Origin: CAZCSK01 sp964501265
Lineage (GTDB): Bacteria > Actinomycetota > CADDZG01 > JAHWKV01
Assembly: GCA_964501265.1 (NCBI GenBank)
Contig: CAZCSK010000003.1
Location: forward strand, 1-64,000
Direction: 5' to 3'
Length of the DNA stretch: 64,000 nucleotides
Under the pieces are notes generated by a model, which searched no databases, had not been told where the DNA came from, and saw only the letters and a list, made by a program, of their open reading frames with translations. Position 1 is the first letter of the stretch. Every line of letters starts with the position of its first letter. Of the stretch, positions 17,986 to 26,794 are shown in pieces. The position numbers and the translations under genes were made by a program.

Positions 17986-18791
17986 TGCTGCAGGTCAAAG
18001 AGGCCGACGTTTTCTACGGGCCGGTGCAGGCGCTCCGCGGGGTGTCGCTAGAAGTGGGCGAGGGAGAGAAGGTAGCGCTCCTGGGCTCTAACGGCGCTGG
18101 CAAGACGACTACCCTTCGGGCGATCTCCGGGATGCTCTCACCGGCGCGAGGCGAAATCCTGCTGGAAGGAAAGGAGATCGGACGACTTCCCGCCCAGAAG
18201 GTGGTGCGTCTTGGCGTCGCCCACATGCCCGAGGGAAGGGAGCTGTTTCCCGACCTCACAGTCCATGAGAACCTCGTCCTAGGCCATTGGAGCCGGCGCC
18301 GCCAGAAGAAGCTCCTATCCGAACGGCTTGAGCGGGTATTCGACATGTTTCCGCGCCTCAGGGAGCGATCCTCCCAGCAAGCCTCGACACTTTCTGGTGG
18401 AGAGCAGCAGATGCTCACCTTCGGACGGGCGCTCATGTGCGAGCCGCGGCTGCTACTGGTCGACGAGCTGTCCCTCGGCCTAGCGCCCAAAATCGTGGCA
18501 CAACTCTTCAATGCGATCGACGAAGTGAACCGGCAGGGAACCGCGGTCTTGGTGGTCGAGCAGTTTGTGCACATGGCCCTGCGCAACACCGATCGCGCCT
18601 ATGTACTTGCCAAAGGAGAGGTCGCGCTGGAAGGAAAGAGCGCCGAGCTTCTGGCGTCGCCGGATCTGCTGTCCGCTTATCTGGGGGATTCGTCCGCGGA
18701 GGCCGCTGATGATTCCAAGCCATCTTCGAACGGAGTGCCGAAAGGCCGAAGGCCGAAGACACCCAAGAAAACTAAAGGGGAGAACTCGTGA
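17985..18791 (+). CDS. livF: LivF-type ATP-binding protein of branched-chain amino-acid ABC importer
   Basis: 268 residues. The ATG overlaps the preceding stop by one base. Walker A GSNGAGKTT, Q/H-region with MPEGRELFPDLTVHENL (typical of LivF), signature LSGGEQQM, Walker B LLLVDELSLGL, switch His replaced by Gln in VVEQF as is common in LivF. The C-terminal 30 residues are a Lys/Pro-rich tail not usual for the family. With the LivHMG fusion it would complete the two-ATPase importer. The gene ends 20 bases before leader element copy 2. Confidence 0.93.
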   Translation: MLQVKEADVFYGPVQALRGVSLEVGEGEKVALLGSNGAGKTTTLRAISGMLSPARGEILLEGKEIGRLPAQKVVRLGVAHMPEGRELFPDLTVHENLVLGHWSRRRQKKLLSERLERVFDMFPRLRERSSQQASTLSGGEQQMLTFGRALMCEPRLLLVDELSLGLAPKIVAQLFNAIDEVNRQGTAVLVVEQFVHMALRNTDRAYVLAKGEVALEGKSAELLASPDLLSAYLGDSSAEAADDSKPSSNGVPKGRRPKTPKKTKGENS

Positions 18792-18810
18792 AGAAAGCAA
18801 GAGATAAGCG

Positions 18811-18905
18811 GTGTCCTCCCAGGGCCGCAAATTTGGACAAAGAGGGACACCAGTTTTGACCCTCGCGACCCTAACAATAGCCCGTATGAACTAGGTAAAG
18901 TACAC
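18811..18905 (+). promoter_or_regulatory. structured leader element, copy 2 (partner at 8327-8420)
   Basis: GGTGTCC (18811-18817) pairs with GGGACACC (18845-18852), one base pair longer than in copy 1. The loop (AGGGCCGCAAATTTGGAC) and downstream AGTTTTGACCC and GAACTAGG blocks match copy 1, with differences elsewhere. It ends just before the AGAAGGAG ribosome site of the M23 peptidase gene. Two copies in front of two exported-protein genes argue for shared control. Confidence 0.65.
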
Positions 18906-18921
18906 ATAGAAGGAGCAAAGA

Positions 18922-20190
18922 ATGAATTATCTAGCTAGGAACAACCGTAAGGCAAAAAGGAAGAAACGGCTCTCGATAGTCTGCGGAGTCGCGCTCGTTG
19001 TCTCGGCACTATCCATGGGGCGGGGGCTCGCGCTGCTTCCTATTGAGGAGGAGCTGCTTCCAATTCCCGGGGACCCGCTTCCGCTCCCCATTCCAACACC
19101 GGTGCCGGATCCGACAGAAATCCTCTTCCCCCCGGAAGAACCATCCCCGACACCTACGCCTACGTCTACTGCCACGCCCGCGCCGGCGCCGGCTCCGGCC
19201 GACTCACCGCCTCCAACGACGGGGAGCGGTGGCGGCTCTGAAGCAATACCCGGTCAACCGATTGGCGTAACCCCGCCGAAGATCGCCCCCCCTCCCGTCG
19301 TTCTGCCGGGCTCCGTCCCCGCTCTGAACGTGGCCCCCCCAACTTCACCAGATGGGGTCGGGGCAGGGTTGGATGAGTTCGGGTTTGCTGCCCGGGCTAC
19401 CTGGGGCGGGCGGAATGACCCGGGCGGATACCTCCGCGCTCCCGGAGGCCGCTCCACCTTCAGGATCTTGGAGATCATGCGCTCGATCGGGGCGCTGCCT
19501 TATACAGTTGCAAGGATACTTGCCCCCTTCCCGGTCGCGGGCGAGGCGAACTATTCAGACGACTGGGGACAGCCGAGGGGATCCGAACCCTACCTTCGTT
19601 CCCACGAGGGAACCGACATCTTCGCGGATCAAGGGACATCGGTGATCGCTTCATCGGCCGGGACCGTAGAGTTGACCACGGGAGGGATTTCGGGTTACGC
19701 GGTGAAGCTTGTCGCCTCGGACCGCACTTATTACTTTTACGCCCACCTTCAAAGCTTCGCACCGCGCCTGGTGGACGGCATGACCGTTAGCCCGGGTCAG
19801 GTTCTGGGTTTCGTGGGGACCAGCGGCAACGCCGCTGGCACCCCTCCGCATCTACACTTCGAGATCCATCCTGGTGGAGGGCCCGCAGTGCCTCCCGTCC
19901 CATACCTGGATCGTTGGCTTGCGGAGGCCTTGAGCGCCTCTGAGGCTCTCGCCGAGTCGCCGGTTCGGCAGTTGGGTCAATGGCTTGGTGCGGTTTCCCA
20001 GAAAGGAGCCAAAGCTGTCGCACGGCTGCCCTTGGTTCTAGGGGAGTTCAAGCCGGTATCCGGGACAGCTGCGGCCTTGGGATGGGCACCCTTGTTCCTG
20101 CTGGCCTTCCTCTGGTGGCTGCGCCGGCGTAGCTCGCTCATAGCCCGCCCAGCGGCAAGCGGCGCTGACAGGTTCCTGGAGTTCCCATAG
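18922..20190 (+). CDS. M23-family peptidoglycan peptidase, membrane-anchored at C-terminus
   Basis: 422 residues from ATG 18922, with AGAAGGAG upstream. Signal peptide (RNNRKAKRKKR, then IVCGVALVVSALSM), then a Pro/Thr-rich wall-spanning linker to about residue 125. The LytM/M23 domain has the expected zinc ligands: His228 and Asp232 in SHEGTD, and His312 with catalytic His310 in HLHFE. This family cleaves cross-bridges or stem peptides in peptidoglycan. A late membrane helix (PLFLLAFLWWLRRR, about 385-400) and Arg cluster tether the enzyme, which is unusual for secreted M23 proteins. The leader element ties its expression to the secreted protein at 8490. Confidence 0.9.
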   Translation: MNYLARNNRKAKRKKRLSIVCGVALVVSALSMGRGLALLPIEEELLPIPGDPLPLPIPTPVPDPTEILFPPEEPSPTPTPTSTATPAPAPAPADSPPPTTGSGGGSEAIPGQPIGVTPPKIAPPPVVLPGSVPALNVAPPTSPDGVGAGLDEFGFAARATWGGRNDPGGYLRAPGGRSTFRILEIMRSIGALPYTVARILAPFPVAGEANYSDDWGQPRGSEPYLRSHEGTDIFADQGTSVIASSAGTVELTTGGISGYAVKLVASDRTYYFYAHLQSFAPRLVDGMTVSPGQVLGFVGTSGNAAGTPPHLHFEIHPGGGPAVPPVPYLDRWLAEALSASEALAESPVRQLGQWLGAVSQKGAKAVARLPLVLGEFKPVSGTAAALGWAPLFLLAFLWWLRRRSSLIARPAASGADRFLEFP

Positions 20191-20234
20191 GTTTACCTCG
20201 GGAGAAATGCCCCTGAGGTGAGGGCGGACAGCCG

Positions 20235-22334
20235 GTGAGAGAGTGGGTTCTCCAGCGATATCAGGTTTACGGGCGCGTCTGCCTTATCATTGCGATCTCC
20301 ATCTCCCCGCTGGTTTTTTATCGCCGTACCGTCGATGCCTTCAACTTGGCGAAGATCACCGTCTTATGGGTTTTCGGCGTTCTGGCGTTGGTGACTTGGC
20401 TATCTTGGTCGATGGAGCGAGGCGTGTGGCCTCCGCTGTCGCGAATCATATACGCCGCCGCCGCCTTCCTCGGAGTATGTGGGCTGGCCACCGTCTTTTC
20501 ACAAAACTCCCTCGTTTCACTGATCGGGCTCTACCATCGCTACGGCGGCCTCATCCCTTTCATCCTTTACGCCGTCATCATGGTGTTGATCGTGGGGCTC
20601 TACTGGGAGCGTCCCGATGATCTGAAGGAGATCGCCAGAGCCTCCGGGATAGCTTCGATCCTAATGGCCGGCTATGTTCTGATCCAGGCCGCAGGTCTCG
20701 ACTGGATCAGATGGGCGACTCCCGACGGCGAGCTTCCGAGCTTCCCCGTGGGGACCATGGGCAACTCCAACTTCGCCGGAGGTTACTTGGGGATTGCGGT
20801 GCCCTTTTCCCTATACCTGGCTCTCACCGCCAAACACACCATCTCCAAGGTGCTGCTCACCGCTTTCGTGGGCCTAGACCTGTTGGCGCTGTGGTTCACG
20901 CAGACCCGGGGCGGCATGATCGCCGCGGGTGCAGGTTTGGTCACTATGGCCTTCGTATACCGTGACCGGCTTCCAAGATGGGCCAGAGCCGCCGTTGTTT
21001 CGGCAGTGATGCTTGCGGTGGTGACTGCGATCTTGGTTCTATGGCATCCCGGGTCCAAGCGTCCGCCGGAACCGCTGGCTCGCTCCACGACGCTTCGGAC
21101 CGACACCTTTACCATCCGAACCCATTATTGGGATGCGGCTTGGCGTGTCTTCAAAGACCATCCCTTGCTGGGAACCGGGCCGGAAACCTATTTCGTCAAC
21201 TATCCCAGATACCGTTCGGCGGCCGACGGCGCCCGGCTGGGATCCATCCTGACCGACAAACCCCACAATATCTATCTCGAGTACGCCGCCAACGCGGGAG
21301 TGTTGGGGGTTGGCGCCTATCTTCTGCTGGTGAGTCTGGGCGGGTGGTATGGATACATTGGAGCCCGGCGACGCGAGGGCCACGAGCGCCTTCTTGCGAC
21401 GACTTTTCTTGGCGTGTTGGCAGGGTATCTAGCCCAAGGGTTCTTCTCTATAGACGTGCCTCCACTGGCGCTGATGGGGTGGGTGGCCCTGGGAGGGATT
21501 ACCGCCGCAGTCGATCCAAAAATGGCCGCTGCGCGCGATCGCAGGCTGGCCGAACGCGAGCAAAAAGGAAGGCCCGGGCTTCGAAAGAACAACCGACCCA
21601 GCCCTGCACAAGAAGAATTTCCGGTGCGGCACGGTTTCCCTCTTTGGCCGGTCCATGCCGTCCTTGCCATGATCGCCGCAGGCCTGCTTGCAGTGGGGAC
21701 GCGCCCTTTTCTTGCCGACATAAAGGCACAAAATGCGCAGATTCTGCAAAATGCTAGAGCGCCGTCGAACGTTGTAGCCGCTAATTATCAGCAGGCGATC
21801 AAGCTCCATCCGCTCGAGCCGACCTATCGAGTGCTGGCTGGCTTCTTCTCGGAAAGGCAGGCGAGCTCCACTGGGAGTCGGGTCGAAAAAAGACGGCTCT
21901 TCCTCCAAGCGCTGGCCCGTTATCGAGAAGCCCAACGGCTCCAGCCGGGAAACATCTTTTACTTGATGAACAGCGCCAGGACGTATGCCACTTGGGGAGA
22001 GACCCTTGACGCCAAGAGATTCGCCGAGGCGGATCGCCTATGGGCCAGAATTGTTGCCGACGACCCCGCCGACTACTCAGTCCACGTCGAATACGCGCTG
22101 ATGCTCAACTCGTGGGGCAACGCCACTAACAGCCGGGAGATCCGTCTACGCTCGGCTCAGGAGTTGAAGGAGGTTATACGCATCCGGCCCGATTACGCCG
22201 ACGCTTGGGTCAACCTCGGAAAGCTCTATCGGGCACTCGGGGAGTCGGAGAAGGCCGAGGCTGCCCTGAAGCAAGCGCTCACCATAGAGCCCACCAACCA
22301 AGAAGCCAGGCAATTGCTCGCGTCGCCGAGCTGA
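20235..22334 (+). CDS. O-antigen ligase/polymerase-like membrane protein with C-terminal TPR repeats
   Basis: 699 residues from GTG 20235. Eleven or twelve hydrophobic segments occupy residues 1-430, with the Wzy_C-type periplasmic signature: TQTRGGM in a loop, and TGPETYFVNYPRYRS followed by KPHNIYLEYAANAG. These are features of O-antigen ligase and polymerase families that join glycan chains to a lipid or protein acceptor. A second hydrophobic helix near 475-495 leads to an extracytoplasmic or cytoplasmic region with TPR-like repeats (ADAWVNLGKLYRALGESEKAEAALKQAL at the end). It stands alone between the M23 gene and the OLD island. The acceptor is unknown. Confidence 0.85.
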   Translation: MREWVLQRYQVYGRVCLIIAISISPLVFYRRTVDAFNLAKITVLWVFGVLALVTWLSWSMERGVWPPLSRIIYAAAAFLGVCGLATVFSQNSLVSLIGLYHRYGGLIPFILYAVIMVLIVGLYWERPDDLKEIARASGIASILMAGYVLIQAAGLDWIRWATPDGELPSFPVGTMGNSNFAGGYLGIAVPFSLYLALTAKHTISKVLLTAFVGLDLLALWFTQTRGGMIAAGAGLVTMAFVYRDRLPRWARAAVVSAVMLAVVTAILVLWHPGSKRPPEPLARSTTLRTDTFTIRTHYWDAAWRVFKDHPLLGTGPETYFVNYPRYRSAADGARLGSILTDKPHNIYLEYAANAGVLGVGAYLLLVSLGGWYGYIGARRREGHERLLATTFLGVLAGYLAQGFFSIDVPPLALMGWVALGGITAAVDPKMAAARDRRLAEREQKGRPGLRKNNRPSPAQEEFPVRHGFPLWPVHAVLAMIAAGLLAVGTRPFLADIKAQNAQILQNARAPSNVVAANYQQAIKLHPLEPTYRVLAGFFSERQASSTGSRVEKRRLFLQALARYREAQRLQPGNIFYLMNSARTYATWGETLDAKRFAEADRLWARIVADDPADYSVHVEYALMLNSWGNATNSREIRLRSAQELKEVIRIRPDYADAWVNLGKLYRALGESEKAEAALKQALTIEPTNQEARQLLASPS

Positions 22335-22438
22335 ATTGACGCGCTCCCCTATCCAGGCCCTTGCACCCCAGTCGTTGAGTCTTAGGCCCTCGTCTAAACC
22401 ACGCGACTTTTCGGGTATCCATTCGTACTGAAGAGGTT

Positions 22439-24292
22439 ATGGAACTAATAGCCCTGAGAGTAAAGCGTTTTCGTAGCCTTTACGAAACCGGCTGGATCCC
22501 GTTTTCCGACATCACAGTCCTCATCGGTGAAAACGATGGCGGCAAGACCACGACCATCGACGCGCTGGACGTTCTTCTCGGGAACCGGAGCCTCGATGTC
22601 GGAGACTTTTCACACAGCGACAGCGCAGGGGCGGAAAGCGACGAGATCGAACGCGAGTCAGAACTGGCCATAGAAGTGAAGTTGAGAGTCACCGCTGCTG
22701 AGATGGATCAGGTTCGCAACGCAGCGCCTCTCGCCAAGTTCGATGGCGACACGCTGCACCTTGTCAGGAAAGGATCGCTCACCGAAGAGGGGCCGACGGT
22801 GTCGAGGCTCAAGATCGTGGCCATAGCTCCTGAAGATCCGAGGCTCCACCGCGACGCCGACGGGCTCCGGCTGCAAGAACTGCGGCAGTTCGTCGACGAG
22901 CAGGTCATCAATGTAGCGGGTCCGCGCAACCAAAAGGATTCCTTCATCCAGGCGATCCTCGCAGCGGAGGAACATCTTTCATGGGGGCCGTGCGAACTGG
23001 AGGTGGGACCAGCGATCCTTCGAAGCCTCCCGATTCTTACCCTCTATCCGAACGATCTCGATCCCGAGCAAGTCGTCTCGACTGTCCTCCGCAGCGTCTT
23101 CGCTCAGGAGATCCGCTCGGACCACTATCAAGACCGGCTCGAGCAGATCGGAAGGGAGATCCGTTCGGTCCTGGATGAGGCCATCTCGCAACTCAAGCCG
23201 CTCGTGACGAAGTACCGACCGGACATCGCAGACGTTCGGGTGACGCCCCGGCTGGACTTCGAGCGGGGATATCAGGGCGCGGGGCTAGAGCTGATCGGGG
23301 GCAGCGGACAACCGATCAGTTTGGCCAAGCGGGGACTCGGGATTCGGAACCAGGTCACGCTCGCAGTCTACGAATGGAACTCGGAAATTCTCCGGACGCG
23401 GATTGCCGAAGGTGTCCGCCCTACCATCCTCGCCTTCGATGAGCCGGACCTTCACCTCGACTACGGCTCCCAACGAAGACTCTTCGATCTGATTCGCGGT
23501 TTTGCAGGGCCGGGCGTACAAGTGGTCGTGGCGACCCACTCGCTGAACTTCGTCAACCGAGTACCCATCTACAAGCTCAACGGTTACCGGCTGGATTCGG
23601 CGGCGCATACGGTTATCGAGAACGTTCCGTCCGGACCTGAGGCTGAAGAACTTTTCCTTTATCAGCTCGGGGCCGGGATGGGATTAGAGAACAGTCTTAT
23701 GTTCTACGAAAGGTGCTTCCTCGTGGTCGAGGGCCGCACGGAGATGCCCTTGCTTCCCCGCCTCTACGAACTGTACACGGGAGCGAGCATGTGGTCGGAA
23801 GGGATCCGACAGCTAGACGGTGAGGGCAACGGCGGAGCGCGCCTATTCGCCAAGTTCCTCAACCGAAGCCGGCGAAACGTGGTGTTCCTCGTCGATGAGG
23901 ACGCGATGACCGCTCCCGGGTCGGGGCGCGTCTTCTCGAAGGAGCAGCTTCTGGCTGACGGTTTCGATGTTGAGACTCAGGTTCACTTCGTGGGACCACG
24001 GGAATTGGAAGAGGCCTTCTCCAACGAAGTCTGGGCCCGCGTCGGAAATGCCTTCTACCCGCGAGACGGAGATCAGTCTTGGAAGGGTGAGGACTTCGAG
24101 CAAATGCGTCACGATCAGCAGCGCAAGTTTAAGGACGCCCTGCTGCAGGCCTTTAGAACGGATCCCGCAACCTTAGGTCTGAAGCTTGCGCACGCCGTCG
24201 AGGTGGCGGATGAGATTCCGGAGCCAATTCGCAGCTGCTTCGACGGCGCGCGAACCATCGCCAATAGAATGGCAGGAGAGGGGCTTTCGTGA
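22439..24292 (+). CDS. OLD-family ATPase with C-terminal Toprim nuclease
   Basis: 617 residues from ATG 22439. The N-terminal SMC/ABC-like ATPase has Walker A GENDGGKT (30-37), signature-like LAKRGLGIRN, and Walker B LAFDEPDLHLD, with H-loop THSLNFV. From about residue 420 a Toprim domain shows the Glu in FLVVEGRTE and the DxD-type motif in FLVDEDAM. OLD proteins are ATP-controlled DNA nucleases; some defend against phage, alone (P2 Old) or with a helicase (Gabija) or reverse transcriptase. No UvrD helicase lies next to it, so a Gabija call is not supported. It overlaps the KTSC gene by 4 bases (GTGA), suggesting co-translation. Confidence 0.9.
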   Translation: MELIALRVKRFRSLYETGWIPFSDITVLIGENDGGKTTTIDALDVLLGNRSLDVGDFSHSDSAGAESDEIERESELAIEVKLRVTAAEMDQVRNAAPLAKFDGDTLHLVRKGSLTEEGPTVSRLKIVAIAPEDPRLHRDADGLRLQELRQFVDEQVINVAGPRNQKDSFIQAILAAEEHLSWGPCELEVGPAILRSLPILTLYPNDLDPEQVVSTVLRSVFAQEIRSDHYQDRLEQIGREIRSVLDEAISQLKPLVTKYRPDIADVRVTPRLDFERGYQGAGLELIGGSGQPISLAKRGLGIRNQVTLAVYEWNSEILRTRIAEGVRPTILAFDEPDLHLDYGSQRRLFDLIRGFAGPGVQVVVATHSLNFVNRVPIYKLNGYRLDSAAHTVIENVPSGPEAEELFLYQLGAGMGLENSLMFYERCFLVVEGRTEMPLLPRLYELYTGASMWSEGIRQLDGEGNGGARLFAKFLNRSRRNVVFLVDEDAMTAPGSGRVFSKEQLLADGFDVETQVHFVGPRELEEAFSNEVWARVGNAFYPRDGDQSWKGEDFEQMRHDQQRKFKDALLQAFRTDPATLGLKLAHAVEVADEIPEPIRSCFDGARTIANRMAGEGLS

Positions 24293-24501
24293 AGATTATC
24301 CCGGTGGCCTCTACCAACATAGAAGCCATCGGCTATGACGAGGCGACTCTCATTTTGCGGGTGGTGTTTCGGAACGGGTCGGTTTATGAATACCTGGGTG
24401 TGCCCCTCAAAGTGTTTGGCGAGTTCAAGGCGGCACCTTCGAAGGGAAGGTTCGTGAACAGTGCTCTCCGCCGACGTTACAGGTATCGGCGAATCCGATG
24501 A
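24289..24501 (+). CDS. KTSC domain protein
   Basis: 70 residues from GTG 24289, coupled to the OLD gene. The whole protein is one KTSC domain: STNIEAIGYDEATLILRVVF, FRNGSVYEYLGVP, then APSKGRFVNSALRRRYRYRRI. KTSC is a small beta-rich domain found alone, at the C-terminus of some lysyl-tRNA synthetases and next to mobile genes; nucleic-acid binding is suspected. It may act as a partner or regulator of the nuclease. That is inference from the overlap. Confidence 0.85.
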   Translation: MKIIPVASTNIEAIGYDEATLILRVVFRNGSVYEYLGVPLKVFGEFKAAPSKGRFVNSALRRRYRYRRIR

Positions 24502-24649
24502 TCCACACTTGGACCCGCTAGGGCAACGAGGGCCTGAAGGGTCATGCGCGAGGGAACGGTAGATCCAGCGCGATTGAGTCTAGTCAGGGTGGGACCTGAA
24601 CCAGCTTGCGTAGGGCCGGACCTCAGCGTCCCTTGGGTCATTGACCAAA

Positions 24650-24898
24650 AGTCTTCCTTCACTTCCCGATAAACCGGACCCGGGTCGAATCGAAGCGCTC
24701 GCGCGAAAGCCAGAAGCTCGACGATGTCGACTCACTGCCGACCGGGCTGCCGCGCTGGAAACGAAGGAGTGTGACCGGGCCGAGTAGCGGAGCTAGGTCG
24801 TCCTGCAACATCCCCACCTGCCGGAGACGTGTTTCGGTAAACACACAGCCGATGAGTTTGTCATTGCTGAGGTCGCGGATGTGCTTCGGTTTAGGCAT
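24650..24898 (-). pseudogene. decayed XRE-family repressor, paralogue of 26527-26778
   Basis: Read on the minus strand from ATG 24898, the first 40 codons give MPKPKHIRDLSNDKLIGCVF and so on, aligned with the start of the intact XRE gene (MPKAKRKRNFQKYEVIGRLL). A shift then yields HSFVSS, matching QSFVSN. A further shift yields VDIVELLAFARALRFDP, matching VDVVELLTFAEALSFDP. At least two frame changes break it. Its upstream region keeps the same promoter-operator layout as the intact copy. The two paralogues flank the NYN nuclease gene, suggesting duplication and loss. The rest of 24502-25032 shows no other gene. Confidence 0.7.
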
Positions 24899-24938
24899 GG
24901 TCGTCTTGGGATACATGCCGCACGCTGGAACCGAAATC

Positions 24939-24948
24939 TCGATATCCA
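24939..24948. promoter_or_regulatory. degenerate operator palindrome of XRE pseudogene
   Basis: TCGATATCCA here corresponds to the perfect TGGATATCCA in front of the intact paralogue. The surrounding AACCGAAATCT and CCAAAAA are also conserved. It lies between the diverging pseudogene and NYN gene, so it may regulate both directions. Confidence 0.5.
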
Positions 24949-25032
24949 AAAAGTGGATAGAGCGATAGGATTAGATCTTTCCCAACGACGAGGAGTGCGC
25001 GTGCTCATGCGGCGACCAAAGGCCAGGCGATT

Positions 25033-26496
25033 ATGAGCGAGTGGCTGGCCGCCGGAAGATCGCTTAGCAGGATCGGTCAGCCGGATCGCGAAAGGCAGCG
25101 TGCCTTGGAAAGAGCCCTCGAGAAGCAAACGATCACGGAGCCTCCGAGAAGACTGGTGTGTCCGCTGCTGGAGGCTGGCTCTGAAGGTCGCGACCTCAAA
25201 AAGAAGTCCGAAGACGGTAGCAGCAGCGGGTTTGGAGTCCCGGATTGGCTTCTGGGTCCTCTCGTCGTTGCGGCGATTGCGCTACTAAGACGGGCCTCAC
25301 AGGTGGGACTGGAGCGGACTGTTCCTCCTCGCTTCCTTCCGTGGATGGGAGGTCCGCAGAAAGTTGGTTCAAAACAGCAGAAGATGATCCTCAAAGAACT
25401 TGGGCAGCACGCGCTCTTTACGCAAGCCGTCTTTGAACTATTCAATTTGTCCCATGCTCCGTGTGTAAGGACGTACGAGAAGCTCTCTCTCGAACAAGTA
25501 CTTGATGATTTGGAGCGACGGGACGACGAGCCCGACCACCTCGTCTGCCTGCTTCTCGCTTCGGGTCGAGGATCAGATGCGCAGGCGGTTGCAGTTTGGG
25601 CAAAGCAGCAAGTGTTGGTGCAAGCATTTGATCCACCCTCTCAAGGAAACCTCATTGGGACGAGTGATTCCGATCTGGATGTCAGTGGCCTTCACCGAGC
25701 ACTCGAGGAAGAACGCCGATCTCGAAAGCGAGCGGAGCATGCGCTAATAGGGGCCGAGCGCTCCGAGGAAGCACATAGCAAAAGAGCTGTTGATGCCGAG
25801 CAGCAAGCGGTGGATGCGTACAGGAAGGTCGCCACGGCCGCTGAAGAGGCGATCGAATTGAGCGAACAGATTGCGAAACTCAAGACTGAACTCCGGAAGA
25901 CCGCTCGTGAACGTCGGACCCTGCTTCTGGAGCGGGAGCGTCTGCTAGGGCGATTTTTGCGCGCACGTCGCGACCTGAGAATGATCCGAGCTAAAGTGCC
26001 GGATCAGGTTCCAATATCTGCTGGATGTTTGTTTGAGGTCAGTACCTCAAGACCGCCGCCGTCAGTAGGTGAGCTAAACGAGCGGTATCGAAGCGGGGGA
26101 TCCAGATCAGTCCTGGAGGCAAAGCCGCTGATCTTGATGATCGATGGGTGGAACGTGGTTCTGGGTCACATGCTGACTGGCAATCTGAGGGACCGCCGCC
26201 TTAGGTTGGAGCGGACTCTAGCCGGTTACGAGGCCCGAACTGGCAACCGGGTGCTGGTCGTTTACGACGGCCGGGAGGACGTATCGATAACAATGCCTCA
26301 GGCCCGAGGGATCCTTCGAGTATTCACCCTTGAAGATGAATCGGCCGACGACTACATCGTCTCGGAGTTGGAAATCGGAACCGGTTTGCTCGCACCCGTG
26401 GTAGCCACCTCGGACCGGGAGCTTGGGCGCAGGTGCAGAGATTTTGGGGCGTTTGTCGTTACCTCAGACGAGCTTGCCCGTTTCCTCAAATTGTAA
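25033..26496 (+). CDS. coiled-coil protein with C-terminal YacP/NYN (PIN-like) nuclease domain
   Basis: 487 residues from ATG 25033; an upstream in-frame stop limits the start, and no strong ribosome site is visible. The N-terminal 60 residues are charged; residues 70-85 (LLGPLVVAAIALLRR) are moderately hydrophobic. Residues about 215-330 form a long Glu/Arg/Ala heptad coiled coil. From about 362 a YacP-type NYN domain follows: ILMIDGWNVV, VLVVYDGRED, DESADDYIV and VATSDRELGRRC, which supply the expected acidic metal-binding residues. YacP proteins such as Rae1 are ribosome- or RNA-directed endonucleases. The gene lies between two divergent XRE genes, one intact, which suits a repressed toxin-like nuclease. 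The overall architecture is unfamiliar to me. Confidence 0.8.
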   Translation: MSEWLAAGRSLSRIGQPDRERQRALERALEKQTITEPPRRLVCPLLEAGSEGRDLKKKSEDGSSSGFGVPDWLLGPLVVAAIALLRRASQVGLERTVPPRFLPWMGGPQKVGSKQQKMILKELGQHALFTQAVFELFNLSHAPCVRTYEKLSLEQVLDDLERRDDEPDHLVCLLLASGRGSDAQAVAVWAKQQVLVQAFDPPSQGNLIGTSDSDLDVSGLHRALEEERRSRKRAEHALIGAERSEEAHSKRAVDAEQQAVDAYRKVATAAEEAIELSEQIAKLKTELRKTARERRTLLLERERLLGRFLRARRDLRMIRAKVPDQVPISAGCLFEVSTSRPPPSVGELNERYRSGGSRSVLEAKPLILMIDGWNVVLGHMLTGNLRDRRLRLERTLAGYEARTGNRVLVVYDGREDVSITMPQARGILRVFTLEDESADDYIVSELEIGTGLLAPVVATSDRELGRRCRDFGAFVVTSDELARFLKL

Positions 26497-26526
26497 TCCG
26501 CTCGGTCCGAGATGGGGAGCGTCGGT

Positions 26527-26778
26527 TCACCTGAGCGACCCCCGAAGTTGACGAACGAACCGGGCCGGGTCGAAACTTAGCGCTTCGGCGAAGGTGAGCA
26601 ACTCGACAACATCCACCCGATGCTGCCCGGCCTCGACGTTTGAGACGAACGACTGGGGTCGCCTCAAGAGCTTTCCAACCTGAGCCTGGGTCATACCAAG
26701 CTTTCTCCTGCGGTCCGCGAGCAGGCGACCGATGACTTCGTACTTCTGGAAGTTCCGCTTGCGTTTCGCTTTGGGCAT
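26527..26778 (-). CDS. XRE-family transcriptional regulator
   Basis: 83 residues from ATG 26778, with AGGAGG five bases upstream. A single HTH_3 domain: RRKLGMTQAQVGKLL, the recognition helix PQSFVSNVEAG, then VELLTFAEALSFDPARFV. It converges on the NYN nuclease gene, the two stops being about 30 bases apart. Single-domain XRE proteins commonly repress toxin-antitoxin or phage-like operons. The palindrome just upstream (26817-26826) is a likely autoregulatory site. Confidence 0.9.
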   Translation of the reverse strand: MPKAKRKRNFQKYEVIGRLLADRRRKLGMTQAQVGKLLRRPQSFVSNVEAGQHRVDVVELLTFAEALSFDPARFVRQLRGSLR

Positions 26779-26794
26779 GACCCCTCCTGGGCAT

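Noticed and set aside
22439..26496. Gabija (GajA/GajB) system
   Set aside because: There is an OLD-like nuclease but no UvrD-like helicase; the neighbours are KTSC, XRE and NYN genes.
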